NCBI GenBank assembly: GCA_011192125.1
Contig: DUEL01000040.1
Coordinates: forward strand, 1 to 32,304
Direction of reading: 5' to 3'
Source: Thermoflexia bacterium
GTDB lineage: Bacteria > Chloroflexota > Anaerolineae > B4-G1 > DUEL01
Length of the DNA: 32,304 nucleotides
Each line of letters opens with the position of its first letter. Position 1 is the first letter of the stretch. The notes under the pieces are model-generated. The model searched no databases, was not told where the DNA came from, and saw nothing but the letters and a program-made list of their open reading frames with translations. This document shows positions 24,845 to 32,304 of the stretch, piece by piece. The position numbers and the translations under genes are program-made.

Positions 24845-24878
24845 ATAAAAGGCCAGAGCCCCCTTTGGGAGGGGGCTC
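24845..24878 (-). terminator. Intrinsic terminator downstream of the Flp pilin gene
   Basis: On the minus strand GAGCCCCC (24878-24871) pairs with GGGGGCTC (24863-24856) around a 7-nt loop, followed by tggccTTTTATTT. It ends the pilin transcript just before the dgt promoter. Confidence 0.75.
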
Positions 24879-24907
24879 CGGGCTGGTCTAGGTTGCTGTA
24901 CGTAACG

Positions 24908-25066
24908 CTAGCTCTGCGGCGCGAGCGCGTTGGTGATGCGGTTGAAGACGTTCTGGAGCTGGTTGCCCAGCAGGGTCAGGACGGCGATCACGACGATAGC
25001 AACGAGAACAATAATCAACGCATACTCTACCAGCCCCTGGCCCTCTTCGTTCGGCAGGTACAACAT
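24908..25066 (-). CDS. Flp/Fap-type pilin (small type IVb prepilin)
   Basis: A 52-residue prepilin, easily overlooked because of size. It starts MLYLPNEEGQGLVEYALI. The leader ends in G9, and G-QGLVEY gives the type IV motif G|xxxxEY with the conserved glutamate at +5 and tyrosine at +6. The hydrophobic helix VEYALIIVLVAIVVIAVLTL follows, then a short polar tail ending APQS. It would be processed by a TadV/PilD-like peptidase and assembled into a Flp (Tad) pilus used for adhesion. No tad or rcp genes are in the window. ATG 25066 has a strong AGGAGG site. It has its own promoter (25111-25139) and terminator, so it is a monocistronic unit. Confidence 0.9.
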   Translation of the reverse strand: MLYLPNEEGQGLVEYALIIVLVAIVVIAVLTLLGNQLQNVFNRITNALAPQS

Positions 25067-25110
25067 TTCTCTTTCACCTCCTTCCCTACTAAGAATTTAC
25101 CTCGGACCTT

Positions 25111-25139
25111 ATCATAGCACGAAGCGGCGGGCGGTACAA
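25111..25139 (-). promoter_or_regulatory. Promoter of the Flp pilin gene
   Basis: On the minus strand TTGTAC (25139-25134) and TATGAT (25116-25111) with 17-nt spacing; predicted leader about 40 nt containing the AGGAGG site. Confidence 0.65.
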
Positions 25140-25188
25140 TAGGAAGTAGGTACTATTTCAGGACCGTTCCATTTTCCAAAGGAAAAGT

Positions 25189-25265
25189 ACACAGAAGCAC
25201 AGAGAACGCAGAGGGTAGTTGGGGAAAGTGAAGTTGAACTCTGCGCTCTCCGCGCCTCTGTGGTT
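25189..25265. repeat. Dispersed CACAGAG hairpin, copy 5
   Basis: Left arm 25189-25213 (built of ACACAGAAGCACAGAG and GCAGAG words) and right arm 25239-25264 (CTCTGCGCTCTCCGCGCCTC and on) pair imperfectly around a 25-nt loop. It lies 60 nt after the histidine kinase stop and upstream of the pilin promoter. Confidence 0.85.
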
Positions 25266-25324
25266 ACGGAAAATACGGTTGCCCTGGGTGCTGTGTCGCC
25301 CGCTGCTCCGGTGGTGTCGGGGCG

Positions 25325-26392
25325 TTAGGGCAGCGGCACTTCGATGGTGACCCGCGTGCCCTTTCCGGGCTGGGTGTCGATTCGGAGACGCCCCTGCAGC
25401 ATCTCGATGCGCTCCCGCATCGTGTCCAGCCCCATCTGTTCGGCCAGGGGACCGTTGGACAGTTCCTCCGGCTCGAACCCACGGCCGTTGTCCTCGACGA
25501 CGACCTGTACCCGGTGTTCGTCGATGTCCAGCCCCACTTGGATAGCCGTCGCCTGAGAGAATTCCCGGGCGTTGGTCATCAGTTCCTGGATGACCCGGAA
25601 GATGGTCACCTCTTTGTAGGTGGCGAACCGCTCTTCCCGCCCGGTGATGTTCAGCGTGACCTCGATCTCGTGCCGCTCTTTGAAATCCTCCACGTACCGG
25701 CGCAGGGTGGGGATCAGGCCCAGGTCGTCCAGCATCATCGGCCGAAGGGTGCTGATGAAGTCTTTGACCTCCTTAAAGGTTTTGACCACGGCGTTCTTCA
25801 GGTTCGCCAGTTCGCTTCGGGCCTTTTTCGGATCGACCTCGAACAGTCGCTCGCAGATCTCCGCCTGGAGGATCAGGTTGGTCAGCGACTGGGCCGGCCC
25901 GTCGTGGATACGCCGGGCCAGCCGTTGCCGTTCCCGTTCCTGCGCCTCGATGACCCGGACGATCGGGGGGATGGCCTCCGTCTCCGTCGGTCCCTCCTGC
26001 GGCGTTCCAGGTAGATCCAACGGACCCTGCCCTACCTCCAGCACCTGCCGCAGGAACTGGGCGTACCGCGTCAGGTTCTTCTGGTCGGACTGGAGTTTCT
26101 CCAACTGTCCCCGCATCGTGAACAGCCGCTGCTGGATCTCACGGACCGCCGTGTAGGCCTCGCGGATGTCCTCCCGCGGGACCGTGTCGAAGGTCGCCTC
26201 GATCTGGCGGAGGCGGGTGGTGGCCTGGGCATTCCGCTGGACCAGCCGTTCAACCTCCGCCGCGGTCTGTTTGATGAGCAGGTCGATCTCCTTTAGTTCG
26301 GTTTGGACCTGCTGGTACTCCCGACGGCAGTTCTCCAGCAACTGGTCGAACGGTGAGGTTTGGGAGGGCTCTGCAGGGGTTGCATCCATCAT
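25325..26392 (-). CDS. DegS/NarX-type sensor histidine kinase (soluble)
   Basis: A 355-residue kinase with no membrane helix. Residues about 15-120 are a long coiled coil, as in Bacillus DegS. The HisKA_3 dimerisation domain holds the phosphorylation site H163 in RLARRIHDGPAQSLTNLILQ. The ATPase domain has N (QELMTNAREFSQA), VVEDNGRGFEPEEL and QMGLDTMRERIEMLQG boxes. It should autophosphorylate in the cytoplasm and pass phosphate to the regulator encoded just upstream. Its ATG 26392 overlaps the regulator stop (ATGATG), with GGAGGA inside the regulator gene, so the two are co-translated. The stimulus is unknown. Confidence 0.93.
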   Translation of the reverse strand: MMDATPAEPSQTSPFDQLLENCRREYQQVQTELKEIDLLIKQTAAEVERLVQRNAQATTRLRQIEATFDTVPREDIREAYTAVREIQQRLFTMRGQLEKLQSDQKNLTRYAQFLRQVLEVGQGPLDLPGTPQEGPTETEAIPPIVRVIEAQERERQRLARRIHDGPAQSLTNLILQAEICERLFEVDPKKARSELANLKNAVVKTFKEVKDFISTLRPMMLDDLGLIPTLRRYVEDFKERHEIEVTLNITGREERFATYKEVTIFRVIQELMTNAREFSQATAIQVGLDIDEHRVQVVVEDNGRGFEPEELSNGPLAEQMGLDTMRERIEMLQGRLRIDTQPGKGTRVTIEVPLP

Positions 26393-27093
26393 GTTTCTTC
26401 CTCCGTATCGGCGCGAAGCGGTACCCATCCTCGACGTAGCGCGTATACGGCCGCCTGGGTGCGATCGGCTACTCCCAGTTTACCCAGGATCGAGGTGATG
26501 TGGTTCTTCACGGTCTGGTGACTGATCCCCAGGTGGTAGGCGATCTCCTTGTTGCTCATCCCACGGACCAGCAGGCGCAGGATCTCCATCTCTCGCGGGG
26601 AGAGAGGGGAGAAGAAGCGGTCACCCTCCAGCGCGAGATCGCCGCCGAACTCCCGGAACTTCGACAGCAGCCACTCGCCGATCTCCTCCTCCGTGAGTAC
26701 GGAGTTCCCCACCACATAGTTCCCTTCGCTCACGGCGCGGATCGTCTCGACCAATCTCTGGGGATCGACGTCCTTGGCATGGTACGCAGAGGCTCCGGCG
26801 AGGATGGCGTGGTAGACCTGCTCTTCGTCGTCGTAGGCGGTGAGGAGGATGACCCGGGTACCCGGGCAACTCCGCTGGATTCGGTCCATCGCCTCCAGCC
26901 CGTTCAGTTTGGGCAGGTTGATGTCCATCAGGACGATGTCGGGATGGAGGGCGATGGTTTTCTCTACCGCTTCCTCACCGTCCTCTGCCTCGCCCGCGAC
27001 AAGGATGTCCTCTGCGGTGGTCAGGACGTTCCGCAGCCCCTCGCGGAAAAACGGGTGGTCATCAACGATAAGAATCCGGATCGCTTCCGCCAT
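26389..27093 (-). CDS. NarL/FixJ-family response regulator (DegU-like)
   Basis: A 234-residue two-domain regulator. The receiver has the acidic pair D11-D12 (LIVDDHPFFREG), phospho-acceptor D57 (PDIVLMDINLP), T (LLTAYDD) and K (SAYHAKDVDP). The LuxR-type helix-turn-helix is LSPREMEILRLLVRGMSNKE followed by IAYHLGISHQTVKNHI. Pairing with the adjacent DegS-like kinase is strongly supported by the overlap of their genes. ATG 27093 is preceded by a G-rich site; upstream in-frame TTG 27141 lies before the predicted promoter start. The targets are unknown; the pilin gene 1.3 kb downstream is a candidate by position only. Confidence 0.93.
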   Translation of the reverse strand: MAEAIRILIVDDHPFFREGLRNVLTTAEDILVAGEAEDGEEAVEKTIALHPDIVLMDINLPKLNGLEAMDRIQRSCPGTRVILLTAYDDEEQVYHAILAGASAYHAKDVDPQRLVETIRAVSEGNYVVGNSVLTEEEIGEWLLSKFREFGGDLALEGDRFFSPLSPREMEILRLLVRGMSNKEIAYHLGISHQTVKNHITSILGKLGVADRTQAAVYALRRGWVPLRADTEEET

Positions 27094-27111
27094 ATTCCCC
27101 GCCCCCTCTGT

Positions 27112-27141
27112 AGTATAGCACAGCCTGGGCGGATAGCGCAA
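27112..27141 (-). promoter_or_regulatory. Probable promoter of the two-component operon
   Basis: On the minus strand TTGCGC (27141-27136) and TATACT (27117-27112) with 18-nt spacing; the -10 is good and the -35 weak. The expected leader is about 12 nt, just enough for the ribosome site. Confidence 0.5.
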
Positions 27142-27166
27142 CCGCGGGAGAATAAGTCAATGAATT

Positions 27167-27208
27167 CCAAACGGATTAACGAATCGGGGGAACGGTTCAA
27201 TCCGTTGG
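27167..27208 (-). terminator. Possible terminator of the Wzy-TPR gene
   Basis: CCAAACGGATT (27167-27177) pairs with AATCCGTTGG (27199-27208), one bulged base, with a 21-nt loop. On the minus strand it is followed by AATTCATTGACTTATTCT, only partly T-rich. It begins 26 nt past the stop at 27235. It is a plausible but weak terminator. Confidence 0.4.
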
Positions 27209-27234
27209 TTTGTCCCGTTGCGCCCATCGCCAAT

Positions 27235-29721
27235 TTATGGGCACTCCATTTGGTCCAGTCGCTCTTGCACGCCCTGCAGGGTCGGTTCTCGCTTGAGGAC
27301 CCGCCGGTACAGGTCCGCCGCTTCCCGGCACTCCCCCTGCGCCTCAAGCAGCCTCCCCAGAGCCAGGGTTGGCTCGGCGAGGGATTCGTGGGGCCTCGGG
27401 GGGCGGACGCAGGGGAGCCATTCCCCCTCCACGGGCAGGCGATGGGCCACCCAGGGGGCGAAACTGCTGACCGGGGCGTACAACGCCCCGTCGACGACCC
27501 ACCTGTAGGCGGAGAGGGCGGTCTTCAGGTCACCCTGGGCCTCCGCCACCTGCCCCGCCAGCAGGCGGCTTCGCTCATCGGTTTTCAAAGCCAGAGCGAT
27601 GGAGGCCGCCTCCGCCGCGCGCTGGATATCCCCCTCCTCCAGGTAGATCCGGCCCAGCAGTAGCCACGCTTCCCCGACAAGGGGGTCTCTCGCTACCAGG
27701 GCCTCCAGCCGATCGCGGGCCTGCGCTCGATCGCCGGTCTGGGCCAGGATGAGGGCTGTGGTGAGTTCGGCGTCCGGGTCGGTCGGGTAGTTCTGGCGGT
27801 AAACCTCCACGGCTGTCAACGCCCCGGTGGAATCCCCGGCCGCCGTGAGCAGCCGGGCCTTCGCCAGCAGATCTCCTTCCTCTTCGGTCCGCTGGATCGC
27901 TTGATGGAGGATCTGCGGCATCGCGGCGGCCCGCCAGGGGGTCTCCTGCCAGAACGAGGCGGAGGTCAGATGGGGAGCACGGGCGAGGCATGTCGAGAAA
28001 GCCTCCACCGCCTCGTCTATGCGGCCGTCCGCTTCCAGGTAGCGGCCCAGTAGACACGTGTACGCAGGTTCCTCCGGATCGAGTCGGCGTGCCGTCTCCA
28101 TCGCCGTGATGGCCCGGTCGTACTCGCCCGCCTCCGCCAGCAGGGCGGCCAGGTTGGCATGGTCGGGTGCCCAGGCGTCGAAGCGACGCAGGTGGTCCTC
28201 GTAGGCCACGATGGCGGGCTCCAGCCACGCCGCCTCCTCACACGCCAGATGGCCGTAGGCCAGGGCCAGGTCGCGGCGGTAGTACCAGTTCGCCGGATCC
28301 CGCGCCACGGCGGTCTCCATCCACTCGCTGGCGGCCTCCCACTCCTCCCGGTAGGCGGCCGCACGGGCGTGGGAGAAGGCGGAGAAGCCCCAGTTGATCC
28401 AGAGGGTGGCGGCGGCGAGGGCGACGCAGGTGGCGGTGAGGGCAAGGGTACGACGGGTGGAGGGTCGATAGAAGACCTGGCTCCGGGCGGAGAGGGCGAG
28501 CGCGGCCAGCAGAAAGGCGAGCAGGGAGATCGTCGGTTTGTCGAGGAAAGAGTCCACCAGGCCGTGGGCACCCCATCCCGCCAGCCCGGCGATGCTCGCC
28601 CGGTCGAGGGTGAAGCCGCCCTTTGGCCCCCTGCCTCGGTGAAGGGCGACGACGAAGGCGCCGGCCAGCCATCCGGCGGCCAGCAGGCCTAGCCATCCCA
28701 TCTCCGCCGCCACGGTGAAATACATGCTGTGCGCGTGGGCGAACTCCTCCCGCAGGCGAAGGGGGTCGCGGTATCGAATCAGTTGCTGCCCGAACGTCCC
28801 CGGACCGCTCCCGAGCAAAGGGTACTCCCTCATCACCACAAAGGCCACACGCCAGCACTCCAGTCGCACCTCGTCGCTCCCCGCGCTCGGGTCGAACCCG
28901 CGCTGGAGCATCACCAGCCCCCCTCCCACCACGGCCAGGAGGAGGAGGCCGATCAGGACGGCCCTCTGTCGGCGCCCGATCTGTTTCCGCATCGACCACA
29001 GCCCCGTGAGGGTAGCGCCGAGGAGGCCGACCACGCCGCCCCGGGATTGGGTGAGCAGGAGCACCAGGAGGCCAGCGAGCAGTACGACAGCCCCTAGAAG
29101 CCGCCCCAACCGCGCGCGGATCCGGGTCCACCGGTGCACGCCAAGGGGGAGGACCAGCACGAGGTAGGCGGCCAGGGTGTTCGGGTTGCCCAGGAGCGAC
29201 AGCCGGGGCGGAGGAACGTCCCGACCCAGCGACCGCCAGGCCGCTGTCTGGAGGACGGAGGGAAGGTCGACGTACCACCGCGTGAGCCGGTAGAGGCCGA
29301 CACCGCACGCCAGGATAGCGACGAAGAGGACGGCGTCCACCAGCGCGGAGCGGAGGGTAGGGGAGCGAACCACGTCGAGAAAGAAGTAGAAGGCGATCGC
29401 GCCCGCCGCTGCCCCGACCACGGTCTCCAGGCTCAGCCGACCATCGACGGAGGTCAGGGTGGAGAGGAGCGCAGCGGCGAGGAGGGCGGCGATGGGAAGA
29501 TCGATCGGGGTGTGGGCGGCCTCGCGCCCGCGCCGCCACTTCCAGATCAACCATCCCGCGACGAGGACGGCCGCCGCCCCCTGCAGGCGGATCCGCTGGG
29601 GGTAGAAATAGGTGCTGTGGATGGGGGCCGAGTAGAAAATGGTGAAGTAGGCGACCGGCAGGGTCAGGAGGAGGGTCGTGACGGTAGCGACGAAGCCAGG
29701 CGAGAAGCGGGGCCTGCGCAT
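27235..29721 (-). CDS. O-antigen ligase/polymerase (Wzy_C) fused to TPR repeats
   Basis: An 828-residue protein. Residues 1-445 contain about eleven or twelve membrane helices with the Wzy_C motifs LLTQSRGGVVGLLGA, LLGSGPGTFGQQLIRYRDP and EEFAHAHSMYFTVAAEMGWL, as in O-antigen ligases and bactofilin-independent polysaccharide polymerases. From about 445 to the end are repeated TPR-like helices (for example AALLAEAGEYDRAITAMETA and LLLGRIYLEEGDIQRAAEAA) that probably face outside and bind the polymer or partners. The likely role is polymerising or attaching surface polysaccharide or glycoprotein glycans. ATG 29721 has GGAGGG upstream. It is in an operon with the membrane protein gene 23 nt before it. 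Confidence 0.87.
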   Translation of the reverse strand: MRRPRFSPGFVATVTTLLLTLPVAYFTIFYSAPIHSTYFYPQRIRLQGAAAVLVAGWLIWKWRRGREAAHTPIDLPIAALLAAALLSTLTSVDGRLSLETVVGAAAGAIAFYFFLDVVRSPTLRSALVDAVLFVAILACGVGLYRLTRWYVDLPSVLQTAAWRSLGRDVPPPRLSLLGNPNTLAAYLVLVLPLGVHRWTRIRARLGRLLGAVVLLAGLLVLLLTQSRGGVVGLLGATLTGLWSMRKQIGRRQRAVLIGLLLLAVVGGGLVMLQRGFDPSAGSDEVRLECWRVAFVVMREYPLLGSGPGTFGQQLIRYRDPLRLREEFAHAHSMYFTVAAEMGWLGLLAAGWLAGAFVVALHRGRGPKGGFTLDRASIAGLAGWGAHGLVDSFLDKPTISLLAFLLAALALSARSQVFYRPSTRRTLALTATCVALAAATLWINWGFSAFSHARAAAYREEWEAASEWMETAVARDPANWYYRRDLALAYGHLACEEAAWLEPAIVAYEDHLRRFDAWAPDHANLAALLAEAGEYDRAITAMETARRLDPEEPAYTCLLGRYLEADGRIDEAVEAFSTCLARAPHLTSASFWQETPWRAAAMPQILHQAIQRTEEEGDLLAKARLLTAAGDSTGALTAVEVYRQNYPTDPDAELTTALILAQTGDRAQARDRLEALVARDPLVGEAWLLLGRIYLEEGDIQRAAEAASIALALKTDERSRLLAGQVAEAQGDLKTALSAYRWVVDGALYAPVSSFAPWVAHRLPVEGEWLPCVRPPRPHESLAEPTLALGRLLEAQGECREAADLYRRVLKREPTLQGVQERLDQMECP

Positions 29722-29744
29722 CCCATCCCTCCGCTCTCCCCGGG

Positions 29745-31256
29745 TCAGGGAGCCGACCCGGTGGAGGACGCGGTGCTGCTGCGGACGAAGACCCGCGCCA
29801 TATCGTCTGTGTACACCTCCTCCCAGCCGCCGGTGCAGTTCAGGTAAAGGGCCAGGGGGCTGTTCGGGGCGATAAGCACCAGGTTAATACCGTACTCCTG
29901 AAGTTTTTCACCCGCCGACTCACGGGCCAGTTCGATGTTCAGGTACTCGTGCAGGAAGTCGTTGCCGTAGAGATCGGTCCGCCCGTCCACGAAGACCTGA
30001 TACTCCGGCCAGAGGCTCCAGATCAGGTACCCGCCCCAGTTGTAGGGGTTGAACATCTTGCCCGGGGGATGGTGCTCCTTGATCCACTCGATCGCGTCGA
30101 TCGGGTAGTCCTTGCGCAGGGTCTCCTCGATCGTCTCCGGCTGGAAGGTCTGGTACGCCCTTACCCCGAGGATCGACACCACGGCAAGCACCAGCAGGAG
30201 GTGGAGCGCGCCGCGGGCCGGGGTGGGCCGCGGCAGGCGGCGGATCCGACGGGTCCAGCCCAACCGGGTGAGGATCGGCGCCAGGTGGCGGCTCAGGACC
30301 GGAGCGGTGACCAGGGCGAACGGGGCGATGTTCCGTCCGGCAAGGAGGGCGGCGTAGGCGAAGAGGCCCACCGTCACCACGTCCGTCCCGTCGGCCCGGC
30401 GGCCCGAAAAGCCCATCGCCGCCATCGTCGCCAGAAGGAGCCAGATGAACGGCTGGAGGCCCAGCAAGTGGAAGTCGGGCGAGCGCCACTCCAGGATGTA
30501 GTCGCGCAGGAAGGGGATGCGCACCGTCTCCAGGTAGTAGACCCACATCCGTGTCGTGTTGGGGTTGACGACCAGGAGCAGGGCGGAGAGGAGGGCGATT
30601 CCCGCCACCATTGCCAGGCTGCGCCAGTCGAGCGTCGGTTCGGACGGGGGGGTGACGTAGTTGACGAGGTGGTTGACGACCTCCCCGATGAGGAACGCGG
30701 CGATGACCATGAAGCCGAGCGCGTATCCGGCGTGCAGGTTCACCCACAGGACGAACAGGGGGGGCAGGATCCAGAGCCGGTTGACCCCCCTGCGCTTGAA
30801 CAGGTGCAGCACGTAGCAGACGAGGGCGGTGAAGACGAACGAGACCAGTTGTGGCCGGGGGGTCCATATCACGCCGGAGGTGATGGCCGCCAGGACCGTG
30901 GTGAAGGCCCGCAGGAAGGGGTCCCCTTCCATCTGCAGGTAGACGAAGGCGAAGGCGGCGAGGACCGCGCCGTACACCCACAGGGAGAGGCCGGGGTAGG
31001 AGAGGGATCGGAAGAGGGTGTAGAGGATCACCTGGCTCAGCCAGGAGTGGTTGACCCAGGGGGACCCGTATCGGGTGTGGGAGAAGACATCGGTCTGGAG
31101 GATGCGGCCGCTTTCCACCGTGACGCGCCCGGCCTGCAGGTGCCATCCCGTGTCGGCGGAGAAGGGGGGACGGGTCGCCATGATGACGAGGCCGAGGAAG
31201 AGGATGATCACCACCAGCCGTCGAATGTCGAGCCAGGTCAGCCAGTGCCTGCCCAT
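29745..31256 (-). CDS. Polytopic membrane protein, GT-C-like
   Basis: A 503-residue protein with about ten to twelve membrane helices. Its N-terminal loop FSADTGWHLQAGRVTVESG, ILQTDVFSHTRYGSPWVNHS and WLSQVILYTLF is typical of an uncharacterised group resembling GT-C (lipid-phosphate-sugar dependent) glycosyltransferases. The acidic D in the first loop is where GT-C enzymes keep a catalytic aspartate. The C-terminal soluble part includes FNPYNWGGYLIWSLWPEYQV and VDGRTDLYGNDF. It pairs with the adjacent Wzy-like protein, so a role in surface glycan synthesis is inferred. ATG 31256 is preceded by AGGAG at 9 nt. No enzyme activity can be asserted. Confidence 0.75.
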   Translation of the reverse strand: MGRHWLTWLDIRRLVVIILFLGLVIMATRPPFSADTGWHLQAGRVTVESGRILQTDVFSHTRYGSPWVNHSWLSQVILYTLFRSLSYPGLSLWVYGAVLAAFAFVYLQMEGDPFLRAFTTVLAAITSGVIWTPRPQLVSFVFTALVCYVLHLFKRRGVNRLWILPPLFVLWVNLHAGYALGFMVIAAFLIGEVVNHLVNYVTPPSEPTLDWRSLAMVAGIALLSALLLVVNPNTTRMWVYYLETVRIPFLRDYILEWRSPDFHLLGLQPFIWLLLATMAAMGFSGRRADGTDVVTVGLFAYAALLAGRNIAPFALVTAPVLSRHLAPILTRLGWTRRIRRLPRPTPARGALHLLLVLAVVSILGVRAYQTFQPETIEETLRKDYPIDAIEWIKEHHPPGKMFNPYNWGGYLIWSLWPEYQVFVDGRTDLYGNDFLHEYLNIELARESAGEKLQEYGINLVLIAPNSPLALYLNCTGGWEEVYTDDMARVFVRSSTASSTGSAP

Positions 31257-31289
31257 CGATTCCGTCTCCTGGTGAGTGCCTGTGTCTCG

Positions 31290-31364
31290 CCACAGAGGCA
31301 CAGAGGTTCGCAGAGACCTCTCTATACTGGAGAAACCCTGCCCCCTCTGTGTCTCTGTGGTTGA
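31290..31364. repeat. Dispersed CACAGAG hairpin, copy 6
   Basis: Left arm 31290-31315 (CCACAGAGGCACAGAGGTTC and on) and right arm about 31343-31364 (CCCTCTGTGTCTCTGTGGTT) pair well over the outer half, less well near the loop. It starts 2 nt after the homoserine dehydrogenase stop codon and precedes the membrane protein gene. Confidence 0.87.
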
Positions 31365-31366
31365 TG

Positions 31367-32304
31367 TTAACGGGCCGGGGGGGCTCCCGGCACGTAAATG
31401 TCCAGGATGTCCCTCAGCATGGTCGCCGCCGAGGGCATCGGCGTTGGCTCGTCGATGGCGGCCATGATCGTGCCGTAGATGTCGGTGTGGTAGATGACCC
31501 CCATCTGCTTGCGGCCCAGTCGGGCCAGGAAGTGGTCGGCCGGGAGAGGGGTGGGGGCGACGCGAAGGTCGGCCCCGCCGTCTGGACGACGCTCGGCGGT
31601 GGCGACCAGTTTGTAGACCCGCCCGGCCTTTCGGGCGGCTACGACGTCGGCCCCGGAGAGGCCGGTGATACCGGTCCGGTCCACGTCCTCCAGCCGGGCG
31701 GGGACGTCCATCACCGCGTTGACCAGGATGACCAGTTTGGCGGCAGCGTCCCATCCCTCCAGGTCGAAGGACGGATCGGCCTCCAGCACCCCCTCGGCGC
31801 GGGCCTTCGCCTTCGCCTCCTCCCAGGAGAGGCCGTCCCCCAGCAGTTCCAGGACGTAGCCGGTGCAGAGGTTGGGCACCGCCTCGATGCGGGTGACGGT
31901 CGCGCCGCGCAGGTCGCGTTGGCCGAGGTAGATGGCGGGCAGGCCGCCGGCCACCGTCCCGTCGAACCGGAGTTGGACCCCGTGGCGGGCGGCCAGGTCG
32001 TGCAGTTCCCGGTAGGCCAGGACCAGGGGGCCCTTGTTGGGGGTGACGACGTGGAGGCCGCGCTGGAGGGCGGTGCGGATGTGGGTGAGGCCCGGCTCCG
32101 CCCCCTGCCGAAGGTTGACCGGGGAGGCTTCGCACACCACGTCCGCCTCGGCGGTGGCGACCAGGTCGGCCGCCGTCCGATCCGTGCTACCCACGCCGGG
32201 CAGGTCGGCGACGGTCCCCCTGGCCCGCTTGAGGCCGGAGATGGAGGCGGGGTCGAGGCCGGCGGGGTCGTAGGCCGTACCCCGGCTGTCCGCCGCACCG
32301 ACCA
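31367..32304 (-). CDS. hom: Homoserine dehydrogenase (N-terminus outside window)
   Basis: About 311 residues are visible; the gene continues past the right edge. The nucleotide-binding half has VGAADSRGTAYDPAGLDPAS, ADVVCEASPVN and HVVTPNKGPLVLAYRELHDL. The catalytic half has FDGTVAGGLPAIYLGQRDLR, VLEADPSFDLEGWDAAAKLV and GITGLSGADVVAARKAGRVY, characteristic of homoserine dehydrogenase, which reduces aspartate semialdehyde to homoserine for threonine and methionine synthesis. There is no C-terminal ACT regulatory domain, so it is the short form (about 340 residues). A GTG at 32194 is inside the conserved domain and is not the start. Confidence 0.92.
   Translation of the reverse strand, partial: VGAADSRGTAYDPAGLDPASISGLKRARGTVADLPGVGSTDRTAADLVATAEADVVCEASPVNLRQGAEPGLTHIRTALQRGLHVVTPNKGPLVLAYRELHDLAARHGVQLRFDGTVAGGLPAIYLGQRDLRGATVTRIEAVPNLCTGYVLELLGDGLSWEEAKAKARAEGVLEADPSFDLEGWDAAAKLVILVNAVMDVPARLEDVDRTGITGLSGADVVAARKAGRVYKLVATAERRPDGGADLRVAPTPLPADHFLARLGRKQMGVIYHTDIYGTIMAAIDEPTPMPSAATMLRDILDIYVPGAPPAR

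Overview
The window reads as a GC-rich bacterial chromosome segment with no phage, plasmid or conjugation genes. A member of the Chloroflexota (Anaerolineae/Thermoflexia-like) is the best guess. The guess rests on gene content (two-subunit 2-oxoacid:ferredoxin oxidoreductase, DPSL-type thioferritin, YyaL/DUF255 protein, Wzy-TPR fusion, Flp pilin) and on many dispersed purine-rich intergenic repeats. It is an inference, because there is no rRNA gene here. Gene starts often have strong AGGAGG-type ribosome sites, and several promoters match the sigma-70 consensus closely.

Layout. 1-0.5 kb: the end of an unknown gene and a CopZ-like metallochaperone. 0.6-3.3 kb (-): korA and korB, encoding a 2-oxoacid:ferredoxin oxidoreductase. 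3.3-4.7 kb (+): a redox/iron cassette of a PerR-like Fur regulator with its own consensus promoter and a 7-1-7 operator, a Dps-like thioferritin, and a small cytochrome b5-like protein. 4.8-6.8 kb (-): a YyaL/DUF255 protein. Facing it is a membrane-anchored SagB-type nitroreductase, followed by folC and lon. 12.2-14.8 kb (+): DUF3592 protein, rpiB, a small membrane protein and a GT4 glycosyltransferase. 14.9-16.5 kb (-): an arsR-acr3 arsenic operon with a palindromic operator. 16.5-16.8 kb: a gene-free stretch holding a MITE-like palindromic element. 16.8-20.6 kb (-): ChbG/YdjC deacetylase-like protein, alpha/beta hydrolase, clan GH-A glycosidase and a lone solute-binding lipoprotein. 20.9-23.5 kb (+): tRNA-Leu(UAG), trigger factor, clpP and an HNH endonuclease. 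23.6-27.1 kb (-): dGTPase-like HD hydrolase, a 52-residue Flp pilin, and a DegS-like kinase with its NarL-type regulator. 27.2-32.3 kb (-): Wzy/TPR protein, a polytopic membrane protein and a homoserine dehydrogenase cut by the window edge.

The most unusual layer is non-coding. Six copies of a long hairpin built from CACAGAG-type units all lie directly 3' of a stop codon, and they fill three of the four convergent gene gaps. Separate 7-, 8- and 9-nt periodic purine-rich tracts sit between genes. In two or three places repeat-like sequence forms the last codons of a gene, and in one place it supplies a Shine-Dalgarno site.

Functional themes are oxidative and iron stress (PerR, thioferritin, cytochrome b5, oxygen-sensitive KorAB alongside), proteostasis (Lon, trigger factor, ClpP), arsenic efflux, and cell-surface polysaccharide or pilus work (GT4, Wzy, Flp pilin).
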